Assembly (NCBI GenBank): GCA_964036045.1
Contig: OZ038391.1
Location: 37,547,833-37,611,832 of the forward strand
Direction of reading: 5' to 3'
DNA length: 64,000 nucleotides
Origin: Eutreptiella sp. 'Long Island Sound 2002'
Taxonomy: Eukaryota; Euglenozoa; Euglenophyceae; Eutreptiales; Eutreptiaceae
Shown here in pieces: positions 11,504-24,104 of this stretch. The translations under genes were made by a program, and so were the position numbers. The notes under the pieces were generated by a model. That model was not told the DNA's origin. It saw only the letters and a list, made by a program, of their open reading frames with translations, and made no database searches. Numbering within the stretch: position 1 is the stretch's first letter; each line of letters starts with the position of its first letter.

Positions 11504-12235
11504 GGGGGCGCCCTTGCACTGCGCGCTACTTTTTAGACCAGGTTACCCCTGAAGAGTCCCCAAGCACCCCTTCCAAACGCTCTTATGCCACCCTTGTCTA
11601 AGGAGCATGTCCCACTGTAGACCATGGGGGTCCTCCTTCAGTGGAGGCGGGAGGTGGTCCATCTTCCACGAATGGGGGTGGGACGATGGACCCGGGGGTG
11701 CTGGGTATGGCCGTCTAGCATAGCCCCGCTGCCGACCGTCTCGGGATGACGGCATGGTACGTCTTGGCTAGCACGAAGGATCCTTGGCGTTGATCAAGCC
11801 CGTGAGGCCACCTTCGATTGTAATACTTGGACGTGATACAACACTTGGAGAGGATGTTGGAGTGTCCCTCAGCCTTGATGATGATACTGAGGTCCGACAT
11901 CAGCCGTGCCCGCTCGGGGTCCCCACGATGGGGGGAAAACAACATGGATACATTACCTCTGCCTTCTCGAGGTCCCATGGTGGGGAGAAATCAACCTAGG
12001 AAAGAGTGGATGCGGTGGAAATGAGCAAAAAAAGTTTGAAAAAAGGTGGAAATGGGTGAAACTAGAGGAAAATCCAAAAATGCCATATCCCCAATGTGGA
12101 AGAAGTATTGAAACCTACTCTCAAACAACAATGATGCCCCCCTAGTATCACAAAGTATGGGTCTCTAGTGCAGCCACATGCCCAAATAGTTGCACCGCGC
12201 TTGCACTACGTGCGCACTGCGCTAAGTGTGCCCCC
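11504..12235. mobile_element. Harbinger-like non-autonomous element, 732 bp, TSD GAA
   Basis: Begins GGGGGCGCCCTTGCACTGCG and ends GCGCTAAGTGTGCCCCC. GAA flanks both ends (11501-11503 and 12236-12238). The left end shares CTACTTTTTAGAC and the right end shares TATCACAAAGTATGGGTCTC with the other copies in this window. The middle has no recognisable transposase. Its right-hand part (about 12000-12230) matches 27780-27905 plus 28607-28689, which shows what the outer nested copy there looked like before it was interrupted. Confidence 0.85.
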
Positions 12236-14493
12236 GAATACTATTAATTCGTGCTGGTGTCTGCACGGTTGTTGGTGGTGTATAGATGCTTGCTGTTGAT
12301 TCGTGATGGTGTTCATGTGTTTGTCCTTAATTCCTATTGGGGGTCTGGATAGTTGCTAGTACATTTTGCACACCGAGTGGCAAAAAACCATGTTTTTTTC
12401 GTGTTCCGGCGGTGTTACAGCAGCCTCTCAGAGGGTCCACAGTCAGGAGCGTGCATGGACATTGTGTCCAGAATCATGCACAGCCTCCATCTTGGGACCT
12501 ATAGTTTCATACGGGTGAGGTGTGTACCCAAGGAGGACACCATAGGGGGCAAGACTTGGGTGTAGACTGTCACATCTATGTAGCCGCGGCTACCACGATC
12601 CCAGTTCAAGAACCCGGATGAACACCATGTTTTGCTTGGATAGCCCACCGCCACCATGCCTTGCCCCACCATGACCCCCCCCTCAAAGGCAGGGAAAGTC
12701 GACAAGCATAGATGCCTACATTCGTTGCTATGCTATCTATAATTGTGCTGTGCATTAGGGGTGGGGACACATCGGTAATTTAAATCATGCCGGACACATT
12801 CCAGCCCCGGGGTGCGCACTGAAGAGGGGTACACAGGGTGGGGAAAATTCATGCATGACATAGGAGGCCGGCCGTGTTCATGTAACCCCCCCCCCCCCGT
12901 GCCCAAGAACCGGCAATGATTGACCACGGAACTAGGGGGCGGTTCTTGCGCACAAGTTTCCCAAAAATTCGACCGCGGAACCAGGGGTTGGTTCTTGGGC
13001 ATGACCGTGGGCAGCCCCGTACCGCGGAAAAAAAGTTTTCCGGTGCATAGCGCCAGGGCATGCGCGCCCTCTCCTTTCCCACAGTTAACCACATTGACAA
13101 ATGAACACCAAAGGAGTGAATCTTAGCTGACTGGGCTGTAGTGTGCCTTCCAACGTGCATGGGATGATCTAATGTTCAACTGGTTTGGAGGTGTTTAACT
13201 GACTTTTGTTTGTTTCCTTGTCAGGGGCTGGTTGCTTCGGGGAAGGGGTCGAGAGCAAGGGGGGGGGGGGTTAAGGGGTATGTGCGCCTATGACTGACTA
13301 ATAGGGTCCCCCCTATGAGGGGACCCGTAGCAACACACATGAAATGTTGTCCTACACACTCGAATAGTTGTCCTACATCCACAAGAACCATGAAAACCCT
13401 AATACCGTGGTAAAAAAAAGTGGTGCGAGAATTCGACCGCGGAACCAGGGGGCGGTTCTTGCGCAAGGCGGTTCCTAGGCACGGGGGGGGGGGGGGGTAC
13501 ATACACAACTTGTATCCTAAAGTATTGTGGTGGTAGTGTCTATCATTGAGACCAATCGGGATGGGCACGCCTTGTGCACCTAGTCGTTGGTGTCATCTTC
13601 TGTCGGCAGGGCATGTGCTGGCATGGCGCTGGGGATCGTTCGGGGACTTGGCAGCTCATATGGTGTCTCAGATTTTCCCAGAGCTGCTGGTGTTGGTACG
13701 GCACCTGAACTTGTAGAGGTTCTTGACCTCTTGTGGAGCGTGTTAGCTAGCCTACCTGTGGCCGGGTTTAGGTCCCCAAGAGTGCGTTGCTAGGCCATGT
13801 GGGCAACGATCGCAGTCTGTGTATGACAACCGTGACCGCAGATGGCGCCGACATGGTGCCGGGAGCGGGTGATCCTATTGGTGTCTGGGCTGTCCATTGA
13901 TTGCTGACCTGGGGTTCTCTGCTTTTTGCCACGCCGCAAGCTGGTCTGTCAGGTCATTGGCAACTGGATTGAGCACTCCTGCATCTACCGCCCTCAAGCT
14001 TGTTGCCAAGGTGACGCTGATGGCTTCTTTGAAGTCTCCTGCATTTCTTGTGGTCATTGATTATTTTTTGTGCTGACGGCTGGGAAGCTCTTTGTTTTTC
14101 AAGTCTTTCTCTAATTTTTTTTCTTAAAGTATTTAAACTGGGGCGGCTTACTACAGAACCAACGGAAAGGTAGCACATGAGACCCTGGTAAGGCCAGTTC
14201 CAATATCACCTAACGGCTGTTGAGTAGTTGGCGACACAGATCATGGTAGAGATCACACCCCAGTGGCCACCTAATGGCTTTTTTTTGTAGCCAAAACCAA
14301 AAAGTGGATCTGCGACGAGGGGGGCAGCCTGTTCAAGTTCTAGACCCCAACCGGGTGCAAAAACTTTTGGGGGTCTGGAAGGGGGGTGTGACCTAATTAA
14401 AAAACAGACAAATGCAAACCAGAGGTAATGCACTCCACAGTCAGGTCTGGAAGGGGGGGGGGGTGGGTCGGCCGGTCAGCCGCCGGGGTCTCT
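12236..14493. other. intergenic, direct repeats and homopolymers
   Basis: No gene recognised. Repeats of GACCGCGGAACCAGGGG followed by CGGTTCTTG occur at about 12918-13000 and 13430-13475. Long G runs occur at 13259-13270 and 13483-13497, among others. A few G/T-rich stretches show weak reading frames only. Confidence 0.5.
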
Positions 14494-14630
14494 GGGGGAG
14501 TCTTTGCACTGCGCGCGCACTGCGCGCTACTTTTAGACTATGTTCCCCCCGAAGAGCCCCCAAGCACACCCCTTGGAAACGCCCTTAGAATTAGGTGACC
14601 CAAACTGCCCCAGCTCAAGAAAGTTGCAAA

Positions 14631-14732
14631 CTACCTTCCCTTCACATAACACACATCATGCACAACTGGAAAGGCCATGAACAGCGCATTGGTCGCCACC
14701 CTCAAGAACACACAACTGTCTCTCTGGTCCAT
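14631..14732 (-). CDS. 33-residue ORF conserved among Harbinger copies
   Basis: ATG to TAG, 102 bases: starts MDQRDSCVFLRVATNALF and ends HDVCYVKGR. The same ORF, equal in length and nearly identical, is found at 24178-24279 (plus strand, in an inverted block), 28044-28145 and 49102-49203. It may be an exon rather than a free small protein, because AAGGTAGTT at its end could serve as a splice donor. Function unknown. Confidence 0.4.
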   Translation of the reverse strand: MDQRDSCVFLRVATNALFMAFPVVHDVCYVKGR

Positions 14733-14794
14733 TGTCAACTAAGTACACATTGAGAATAGGCAACTTGTGTGCACAACATGATACAGTTGCAGAA

Positions 14795-14945
14795 TCAAAC
14801 AAAAGTCACATTGTCACATGTGTGTGTGTCAATGCAATCCGTACAATATTGCAGTTCACACTTGTCACACATGGACATCTTCTCAGGGTCAGACTTGGTG
14901 CAACAAAGGGCACAAACATCCCCATCATCACCCACAACATCCTCA
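14795..14945 (-). CDS. cysteine-rich zinc-finger exon of the Harbinger family
   Basis: Minus-strand reading: an acidic lead-in, then CALCCTKSDPEKMSMCDKC followed by ELQYCTDCIDTHTC and a stop at 14795. The cysteine spacing (C-x2-C, C-x2-C-x4-C-x2-C) resembles a RING/PHD-type zinc-binding half-domain. In the larger element the same module directly follows the transposase. It is probably a DNA- or chromatin-binding tail of the transposase, by inference. The lead-in is out of frame with what precedes it, so this copy is not intact. Confidence 0.45.
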
Positions 14946-15257
14946 TCACAAAATCAAAACTCAAAACCTACGCCGGGGGTCACCATGATGCACCACGCAA
15001 CGAAGCGTGGATTCAAAGATTGTCCCGGTTTCCTCAATAGCACCGGACGGTTGGGGCCCAAAAGAGGGCGGAAATGCTACATCACCCCTGCATTCTCGGG
15101 GGTCCCCAACAAAGGGGGACAAAATCAGAACTCAAAACCTCCGCTAGGGGTCACCATGATGCCCCTAGGGGCCCCTAGTATCTCAAAGTATGGGTCTCTA
15201 GTACGGCCAGACGCCCAATTAGTTGCACTGCGCGCGCACTGCGCTTGAGGCGCCCCC

Positions 15258-17383
15258 TCTAGAGGGGGGTCAGTGGGTACCCCAACATACACACCTCAAC
15301 ATGATCCCCATGACACGCTGATCATTTTGAACATACACAAATGGGTCAAAATTTTTTTCAGAAAATTTTGCCCATTAGCTCAGGCTCCCATCAGCCAAAG
15401 TTAGACCCAGAGGTCAGGTCAGGGGTCAAAAATTTTTCTGTGTTTTTCAAACATTTTTGAATTCTCCACAAAATTCTGAGTATTTTGAGTATAGACACAT
15501 AGGGGGCAAAAAAAGTTTTTCGGTGCGTTCGGCGCCCACCCTTTCCCCCAAAATCTCAAATTGGAGAAAGACGGGTTCGAAAACTTTAGGGGGGTCTGGA
15601 GGGGGGGGGGAGGGGGGGGGGGTCCAGGAATGCGAACGGGCTGCCCCCCTCGATCTGCGACAATTCAATCTGACATCATCAATTGCAGGCTGTATTGCAA
15701 CACCATGAAGGCAAATCAATTCTGAAGTGCAATATATACAGTGCCATTTCAGACATGTATACACACGAGTCCCTGATGCAAACGGCCACCAATACGAACA
15801 CCCACTCTCGCACAATCACAGCGGTCCTTGCAGAAAAACTTAAAAAAGCGAGAAGGACAGATTAAAATACTGCCCAGGGCCCGTTGTACCCAGAGTGGCC
15901 CTTGCCGAGAGGTCCCGAATGCCACGGTCCCATCAACGGCGCAGAAATGAGGGTACAGTGCCGGACACTGAACTGGGCTTGATTCAATTATCAACTTGGG
16001 CATCAGCTATCAGCTCCCCTCGGCCCACTGTTCAAAGCAAAGGAGTACAGGTGACCGTTCCCTCGTCCGCAGAGGGAGAATCAAGGGAGACTACTTGTCA
16101 AAGGGATGCTAGGTACTGAGGAACCCCTGAAGCAAATTGGAGTGCGAAAAAAATCACTTGCAATCGGCTGCAGGCCCAGGGTGAGGCTCAGTGAGGCTCA
16201 GTGCTCCTCATTTGTCCGACACCTGTCTGATGTGACGATTCAGAAACTAGCCACACTTCGTGGTTCCAGTGCGCGAATGCCCGGCTTTGGGCCAGACACA
16301 CTTTAGCAGATCCGTCACAAAACTGAATCACGAGCTGTGGTGTGTGTAGTGGTGTGCGGTGGTGGTGGTGTGTGGTGGCGTGTGGGAATGTGTGATGCAT
16401 GGTGGTGCGTGGTGAGATGGCGAGTGTGTTGTGTGTGGTGGTGCGGAGCAGTGCATGGTGGCATCACATGGCGTGGGGCGGCTGGGTGGGACTGTGTCCA
16501 AATTGTTGCCGCAGATTGAAAGTCGGGATATCCTTTGGCACTGTTAAAGAGGACAACTTTGAGGGGGGCTGGTGGGGGGGTGTTGGCTCAGCTAACTTTC
16601 AGATGACCAGGGAATGTGAAGGTTCCACAAAGTCTGAGCACTTATCAACCAGAACCAGGACTGAAATATTTAAAGAGTGCCACAGTTTACCACCCAATTT
16701 GTGTCTGCCAAGACTTTCAAGGTGCCACGGGACCGAAAAATCGTCCTGCACAGAATATGACGTGCTTGCTATTCAAATATACACAGCGGGGGAGAGAGAG
16801 TGTGTGTGCAGATTTAGGAGCATAGGCCTTGCGCTTGAGGGCACTAAGTCCCACCGTTGCTTCCCGAGGGTCGCGCGGCAGGGTGCCTTCCACGCTGACA
16901 GAACAAGAGACAGCTGACTCAGGTCATGCTTGCTCAGCGGTAGCCTGGCCATGCGCTGTGCGTTCACGTGGCTGCTGCCAGTTAGGCTCAAATATACACA
17001 GCGGGCCACTTGGAGAAATTCTCCGAGGTATCTAGGAGGCCCAGTAGCAGCAACTGCACAGATGAAAACCTGCATGAGTTACTTTCACTGCCTCAGTCCA
17101 CGGACACATATCTGCTGATATATAGTACTGGATGGCAATTTGTGCATTCCCTGTTTAGCCAATGATGGCATTTCAGTCGAGACCGTACGGCGGACCCTGT
17201 GTCTCTCTGTTTCTGCTTCCCTGTGCTGAAGCAGAACCTAATGCACACGTTGGCCGCTGCAGCAAAACAAATAATATTATCAGTCTAGAGCAAAAAAGGA
17301 GGGAACAGCATATGAGCTCCCGATGGGTCACAGGAAAATTCCCCACCCCTCAGAGCCCTTTCAAGGAGGGTGCGTGCGTGCAC

Positions 17384-17418
<35 letters not shown>

Positions 17419-20400
17419 CGGTCCAGTGCAGTGCCCTGTTGCCTCCAGGGTTGTTGTGCTGGATCTTCTTGCATAGTGTGTGTGCACGCAAACACCGTCA
17501 CATTTGCACGTACCAGCCATCAGCAAATCCAAAGAATAAAGGCTAACAGTTGGCAGTGACTGCAACAGGTTCGTGCACGCACGCCCGCCCACACGAACAC
17601 ACATACATACACACCAAATACCGAATCTCATCAGGCGGATGAAACAGTTGCCTCACACAGCTATAAATGGGCACCTTTCTGCAGACGGAAAGCACACAGA
17701 CACCCACACCACAAACACACAAACACAAAAACACAAACACAATGGAGACCAGAAACCACAGACAGGGGCAGCAAAGCGGAAGATGACAATAAAAAAATCT
17801 TCAAGGTGGCTGCAAAGGGACAGCCCGAGGGGCCTTAAATCTGAATTGCTATGGGGGGGAGTTGTCATGAACACCTGTGAAAAAGAAATTTGGGATCGGA
17901 CAGGAAGGAGGTGCAAGAAATACCGTATGAGCGGGCAATGGCCTGCACAGGAAAGACAAAACACCACACCACTTTTTGCCCTGCGAGCAATGTTCTTCAG
18001 GGACCCTAGTGGCACTGTGATACATGTCATGCAGCGGTACAAAATGGTCAATGCATTTTTTTCACAGATATATGGCAGCGTGTGTGGACAGGGCACGTGT
18101 ACAGTGGCATAAATCACGTTGATCAACCACTTAGCAGGCCAGGGGGGTGGGGGGAGTCCCCAAGCAAACATTCGTGCGTACACACACACACACACACAGT
18201 GTGAGAACAACCAAAGCTGCAACCCCCTGAGGCCGAAAACACAAGTGGGCACTGGCAGCGGAGGTTGGACTTCTCTTCAGTCCATACACAACATGAAGGC
18301 AGTCATGTAAGCTAGGCGCCCTCTGTGATACACAGGTGCAAGAGCGTGCAGGTCCATCGGGGCGGGGAGGACTGCATCCAGCCACCCCTGCAAGCAGCAA
18401 GCAGGTTGTCAGAAAACTAAAGACTGTGAAAACTCTTCATCCCTGCGTGCCCTGCACCCATGCATCACTTGGGGGGTGGAAGACGAGAAGGTATATTGAT
18501 ACTTCCCAGTGAATATCCAGGGGTTCCAGCGACGGGCTGGACATGACCAGTACTACAGAGAGGGGGAAAGTGAAGCGCCCAAGGCCTGGAACTTGTACCG
18601 CACGGTAGCACGAACGCTGCTATGGGCAGTGGAGCGCAGACACAAATACACCAGTGGTACGACAGACGGAGACGAGATGCAATCGGCACTTTTCACCCAC
18701 GTGTGGTGTGGCGTCATGAAGCAGGCCGTACCCATCCTGCCACACACACAACTCCCGGCCTCCGCAGCCCAGGCCTTAAGTTCTTGCAGTGCAACAAAAT
18801 CCATAAAATACATGCACCAAGCCCCTGTAGGGCCGTTGGGGGAATACTTTTCTGGGATTTGCCATGTAGAATATGCCGGGTTCCAAAACGCCCGTTCCAG
18901 TATAAGCTCCCGGACACAGACAATGTGGTAGCAATACTGTACGGAGCTGTGAATGAAGCATTCAACTCTGTGTTAGGCGATACTGTATGTACACTGTATT
19001 GTTGAATGCATAGCCCGTGCCACAACTTTTTTGTTGTAAAATGAGAGGACTGCGACTTGTGCCCATGCTACAACGCCCTGTAACTGGACCTCCGCGTCAT
19101 ACACCACAGGGTACTGGACACCAGAACACCGGTGAAAATGGCAGACAGGTATCCTGTATAGTACACACACACACACACATACAGTTGAAATCAGACCTGT
19201 GTGTGTGTGTTGATGACCTAAGGCAGAACTCAATTGCACGTCAGGTACAGTAGGACAGCTGAAAGCTGGGATGGACTTTGCATGCCACGCCATGCAGGTG
19301 TTCCTGCACAGCACAAGCACAGCGAACCCATATTGGGGTTACTATGCTGGAATCAACCTCAAAACCACTCAACCACTCGAAACCGAGCATACACAGGTCA
19401 AAGCTACAACTGAACATCACAAAGCAACATTGCATTCCCCATCTGAATGTCATACACAATCTTCCACAGCCAAAAGTGTCCAAATAAATGCTCCATTGGT
19501 GCCATGCAGCATCCATGAATATCATTATACGCCTGGGTTGTCCAAGACACAAGACATGGCATTCTACCGACTGCCCCAGAACGTCTCCAAGGTGATGGCG
19601 GTGGAGACTCTGAACACGACCTGTATTCATGTGCCCAAATCAACGCCAATTGAGGTCGGGCCGAATTTATGCGCAGTGCACATGGCCCGTGCGCAGTCAG
19701 TGAATAGTGCGGCACCCTCCATGGACAGTATGCAACAGTACATCCTTGCCCATGATTCAGATTACGTTCAGTGCTCTGCATGCTCACTACATGCCTACTG
19801 CCCCCTGAAACAGAACCACCCGAACGTGCCATGGTGCTCCCCAACCATTGGGGGAACTGCCACCAAATGACAGTGAACCCCCCCCCCCTTGGGGGGACTA
19901 AGTACTAGGATTCAAAGCTGACCTTTCCACTACAACTACACTGTTACTTGAAGAAATTTGTCTTTGGCGCCTTCAACGCCATGGACTCGACGCCATGGAC
20001 GGGCAAGTGACAGTGTCCCTCCCCTGGGGGACTCTGCAGGGGGCAGGGGGGGGGGGGATTCTTCAAGGGGGAGGCTGGGTACACACGCGCATACACACAT
20101 TGCAATTGCGGGAGTGCTGAAATCCCATCGGGTCGATGAAACAGTCACAACAGACGACCATACGACAAAAAGGCACTCCAATTCTACAACAATTAGAAGG
20201 CCATGAGACCTGCAAAATCCTACTCTTGGTGTGCTGCGGCATTTTGGGGACTACCTGGGTTTCATGCAACTCGCTTCCCTATAGAATTAGTGTTGGAAAA
20301 GGCGAAGTTTGACCAACTGAAAATGATGGCAAAATGACGTGATGCACGCTCAGAACAACTATGGAGGAGGTCCTGCGCAGGAGCAGGGCACGCCAATAAT

Positions 20401-21288
20401 TCGGCGGCTGATTGATGAAAGCGGGTTTGGTCAAGATGAGCGCCGAGACTGGGTGTGTTATAATGCAGCGAGCTCCTTGTTGAGGGCAGGGAGGCTTAAC
20501 GCATCTATTTGTAGCGGAGTGGATTGCCTGGCCTCTGCTTTGCCTTGGGTCTGGCCACATGGCAGCTATTCAGTGGATCAGGACAAATTGGGCTGGGGCG
20601 TACCGCACCCTCGTTCTCTTCTGGACTCCCCAAGTTCCTGGCCCTTTGAGCAATTCCAAAATATTACTCAGTGGTGCCGAGATCTGTTGCAGAATTGTTG
20701 AGAACAGACCGCTTTTACGCCCTTTTTTCCAGGTCAGAATCCGAAGCTGAATGCTGCGAGCTCGTCGACATTGTTTGCCCCTCGAATCTGAAGCAATGGA
20801 GTGGCATGCGAGAGGGTTAAGCACACAGTTGGAGTGGGCAGGTCCTTGCTGAATGTGGTTTGGCGCAGCTTGGTAACAACCATGTGAAATCATGGCCCTG
20901 ACAGAAGGCACTGGGGGGCACCCAATGGTACATCGATTTGCTATGCGGTTGCTCTGGACAAAACTGGCCTTGTGCGTTGTTCAATTGATTCCTTTGGCAG
21001 GTGCGATGCTGCCAAGTTATCATTCATCTGTCTTGGCGAGCATCTGCAGCAGCGGTTGTCCAAACGAACAACACACTGCAAATCAAATATTTAGGCAGGC
21101 AAGCCCAGACCACCTTTTTGGTTCAGTAAGCACAGCAGAGGACAAGAGACTCAGGTGGGCTGGACAAGCATGACACCATGCAGCTTTCTCCCAGAAATGC
21201 CAGCAAACTGACATAATGCACAGTGAAACAAGCAAAAGACGCACCAGTACCTGTCCAGGAGGCGGGGGAAGCAGGCAATGCCCGCATC
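15258..21288. other. 6-kb intergenic stretch, microsatellites, no convincing gene
   Basis: Contains a G/T-rich tract (about 16335-16480), a GT microsatellite (17392-17418), CA-rich DNA (17690-17740) and a CA run (18181-18198). A plus-strand ORF at 19271-19870 (199 codons) ends with a Cys pair and Trp-Cys faintly like a CW zinc finger, but has no other support. The G/C runs at about 15601-15620 and 20048 are typical of the window. Confidence 0.5.
17392..17418. repeat. (GT)n microsatellite
   Basis: Thirteen GT units, preceded by alternating TGCGTGCGTGCACGTGCGCA, a purine/pyrimidine-alternating tract. Confidence 0.95.
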
Positions 21289-22554
21289 TCAAGCCAACCG
21301 ATGATGAAGAGCAGGTGGCGGGGGTGTGGCATAGGCCGGTAGGTCTGCGGCGCCTGAGGCTCGCTTAGTGGCCACATTGGTAGCACTCGGAGGGAGTGCG
21401 TAGGGAGGGAGCGTGGCCTTGCTGGCGTTCAATACAGGGTTGAACAGGTGAGCCAGGTTCCACGAGGGCAGACGGGGATGACGGTTGCGGCACTTGTCTC
21501 CAAGCGGACAGGCCCCAGTCACAACCCACGTATCACAGATGCTCTCGGTGTCATTGGGATCAAAGCGATACATGGCCATCAAAGTCTGAAGAATGGTGTG
21601 GCCCGGCAGCACAGAGAAGGGCCCGGTCGGATGCGAGAACCTGCACGTGAGCGGGTCGCCAGTGCAGGTGCCCCGCACCCACGCCATGCAAAGGGGGGTG
21701 CCCTTGCTCTGCCGTCGTTGCTGCTCCTGCGACGCCAGCTGCGCGGTGATGTCGCCGGCAGGTTGTTGCTTCTGCTCCTGCTCCGGCATGGAAGTGTGAT
21801 GATCGCGTTGGGCTCTCCGGGACGTGACCTCGAGAGCTGATGTTGAGCTGCACATGGGCTTGGACCGGATGGCAACCGTCTGCACTACTTGGGCGGGGGA
21901 TGTACTGGTAGCAGGCATGCCCAGCGCTTGAGCAGGGGGCGAGGTTGTTGTTGGCGCGCGCAGCCGTTGGGTGGAGAGCGTAGGTGGTGCGGGCGTGTGC
22001 ATCGGCTCTGCATGGGGTGCAGGCGTTGCCGACGTCTGGGCCCGGGGACGAAAGGGAGGAGCAGTAGCCCGGAGCTTTGAGACTAGGGGACGTGCGGTGG
22101 TCGACAGCTGCGATGACTGGATGGCCTGGGCCGCACAGGGCTCCTCCTGAACAGCCGCTGTCGTTGTCCGGGCGCCGGCCGTGCCCTCCAGCAGCCCCTC
22201 TGTGCCATCCGGGCCTGGGGCTCCCTGCAACAGCCCAGAGATATCCTGCAGCAAAGGGATGCCCTCCTGCTCGACATCGCACGGACCGCTGGCCCCTTCC
22301 AGCAGCGCCTCTGCATCACAAAAAGCCGCCGGATCCGACTTCACCGATGCCGACTTCCCCGCCAACGCAGCGGCACTCAGGTCCTGCACCAGGAGTTCAG
22401 CCCACATTGGGCCCATGGGTTGGAAGATCAGGTACTGGTCCAAGTCATTCACAGGGGCTCCCTCGTTGCTGCACGCGGGCCTTCCGCTTCCAAGCACCTC
22501 ACAGTTCTGGGGAAGGGGCTCACAAGCAGACATGTTGTCGACGAAAGGTGCCAT
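21289..22554 (-). CDS. tandem CCCH zinc-finger protein
   Basis: 421 codons from the ATG at 22554 (MAPFVDNMSACEPL). A strong acceptor-like TTATTGCAG lies 6 bases upstream, suggesting a 5'-UTR intron; the frame also stays open a little further, but without an ATG. The first 270 residues are Ala/Pro/Thr/Gln-rich and probably disordered. Two CCCH fingers follow: C-x7-C-x6-C-x3-H at about residues 289-308 (CMAWVRGTCTGDPLTCRFSH) and C-x8-C-x5-C-x3-H at about 340-359. The C-terminus is Pro/Ala-rich. Tandem CCCH proteins usually bind RNA and act in mRNA turnover or processing; that role is inferred from the family. GC-rich coding produces long antisense ORFs here, which were discarded. Confidence 0.75.
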   Translation of the reverse strand: MAPFVDNMSACEPLPQNCEVLGSGRPACSNEGAPVNDLDQYLIFQPMGPMWAELLVQDLSAAALAGKSASVKSDPAAFCDAEALLEGASGPCDVEQEGIPLLQDISGLLQGAPGPDGTEGLLEGTAGARTTTAAVQEEPCAAQAIQSSQLSTTARPLVSKLRATAPPFRPRAQTSATPAPHAEPMHTPAPPTLSTQRLRAPTTTSPPAQALGMPATSTSPAQVVQTVAIRSKPMCSSTSALEVTSRRAQRDHHTSMPEQEQKQQPAGDITAQLASQEQQRRQSKGTPLCMAWVRGTCTGDPLTCRFSHPTGPFSVLPGHTILQTLMAMYRFDPNDTESICDTWVVTGACPLGDKCRNRHPRLPSWNLAHLFNPVLNASKATLPPYALPPSATNVATKRASGAADLPAYATPPPPALHHRLA

Positions 22555-24068
22555 GGGCCTCTGCAATAACAGGGATGCATGACGAAGCAGACAACAGGGC
22601 ACACAGATGTTTTATTGAGCTGTTGTGCCAGTGCATCAAGCAAAGTACCAAATAGGAGCGCATTTTCAACACTGTTCCAACAATTTTGGGGCTCAGAAAT
22701 GAGGGAGGAACGGTATCACTCAGTGTCAGCCCTTGGAATACCTTCCCCACAGTTGCAACACTAGAGCACTGTCCAAGGCTTGCAAAGGTTCGCGCGCCTC
22801 AGGTGCCAAATTGATACAGTCGACACAGCCACAGTGTCGGGTGCCTTGCGCATGTGGCACATATACATGTCTCTCCCCATCAGACTTTGGAGAGAGCCAA
22901 TGGGATAGTGATGGTCGGGGGCATTTGGGCCTAAAAGTTCGCCCAGTGCGTGCTGGCTGCGCTAACGTTCCCTCACCAAATCTTCACCATGCTCCGAAGT
23001 ATCCACATCACCACATTGATTGTTTGGATCATGGTGAATGGGCCTACTTTTGGCAGTTTTGAGGCCCCACAAAGAGCGAACATTACAACTCATGCACCTT
23101 TCCCTTCATGCTACTCTGTACACTTCTCAATGCCATGTAGCGTCTTCCTCTGGGGGTGAGCACATGCTGTGTTACCTGTGTCGGTAAGGTGGCCAATCAA
23201 CACAGAGACAAATTGGCTTGTGTGCATGGGTGCTTTGTTACTAGGGGAGTGTTTGCCCGGCATGTGCCTGGCATGCTACCCCCCGCCCCCCTTGCAAACT
23301 CCCGGGTTAGCGCGCGACGGTCTCCCGGGTGGGGGGGGAGACGGTCGCCAAGTGACGGTCTCCCGGGGGGGGGGGGGATTGCAAGGGTATTTCAAGGCAA
23401 ACTGTGGTACCCTCCACTGATGCAAGCAAAGAGAACACGTGTGAAGCGACTTTCGCGTTGATGCCAATGTGCTTCATCCAACACAAATGTTATTGAGGAT
23501 CCAAAGGAACGGTAAAGAACTTCTGGGTACGTGTGTGGGCTGTGCCGGTGTTTGGGGTTGCGGAGCCGTGGGGGTAACATCCGGTGACTCTGGAGACTTG
23601 GGTGATTCAACCGCCACAGCCTCTAGCCTTGACAGTTGAGCACTCTCATGATCCACCGGAGTGAACATCTTGGGTCTGAAGTAGCAACACAACACACCCA
23701 TACAACGCCTTTGGAGAGAGAATATCACAGAACACACACAGGTGCTTGATTTGAAGTAATGGGAAAAGCAATGCAAGGCCATGCGTAAAGCAGATGGGCA
23801 ACACAAACCAGCACAATACATTTTAACTAGAAAAACATGGAAGTGACGGTCTCCCGGGTGGGGGGGGGGAGATTGCAAGGGGGGGGAGTTTGCAAGGGGC
23901 CATGAGGCAACGGAAACTGGGTTCGCATACGCCCCCGTGTCACAGGCGCATGGTCATAACCACATTGTTCAATGTCATGCTTGCTGCACTGCAGCGTAGA
24001 CCAGTTCTGTACCACACACAGTTTGCAAGGGGGGGGGGGGTACTTCTGTACCAAGTATCCCGACTTTA
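22555..24068. other. intergenic, G-rich runs and isolated transposon ends
   Basis: Contains a possible right end of a Harbinger-like element (GCGCTAACGTTCCCTC, about 22961-22977) and a possible left end (GGGGAGTGTTTGCCCGG, 23244-23260) with no partners found. CTCCCGGG(T)GGGGGGG units recur four times (about 23317-23375 and 23850-23875). No gene recognised. Confidence 0.45.
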
Positions 24069-24104
24069 GGGGGAATCCTTGCACTGCGCGCGCACTGTGC
24101 GCTA

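Larger units (their letters stand above)
14494..15257. mobile_element. Harbinger-like non-autonomous element, 764 bp, TSD TCT
   Basis: Begins GGGGGAGTCTTTGCACTGCG and ends GCGCTTGAGGCGCCCCC. TCT flanks both ends (14491-14493 and 15258-15260). Inside, on the minus strand, are a cysteine-rich zinc-finger exon (about 14795-14945) and a 33-codon ORF (14631-14732). The same two modules occur in the larger transposase-bearing copy at 24069-26907, so this copy looks like an internal-deletion derivative. Confidence 0.9.

Noticed and set aside
19271-19870. 199-codon plus-strand ORF with a CW-zinc-finger-like end
   Set aside because: Only the last 25 residues resemble the pattern; the rest looks random and no splice or repeat support exists.
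19900-19960. tRNA-like A and B box pieces on the minus strand
   Set aside because: The boxes are only about 12 nt apart and no stems can be drawn.
21560-22655. long ORFs in other frames over the CCCH gene
   Set aside because: GC-rich shadow frames without motifs; only one frame carries two CCCH fingers.
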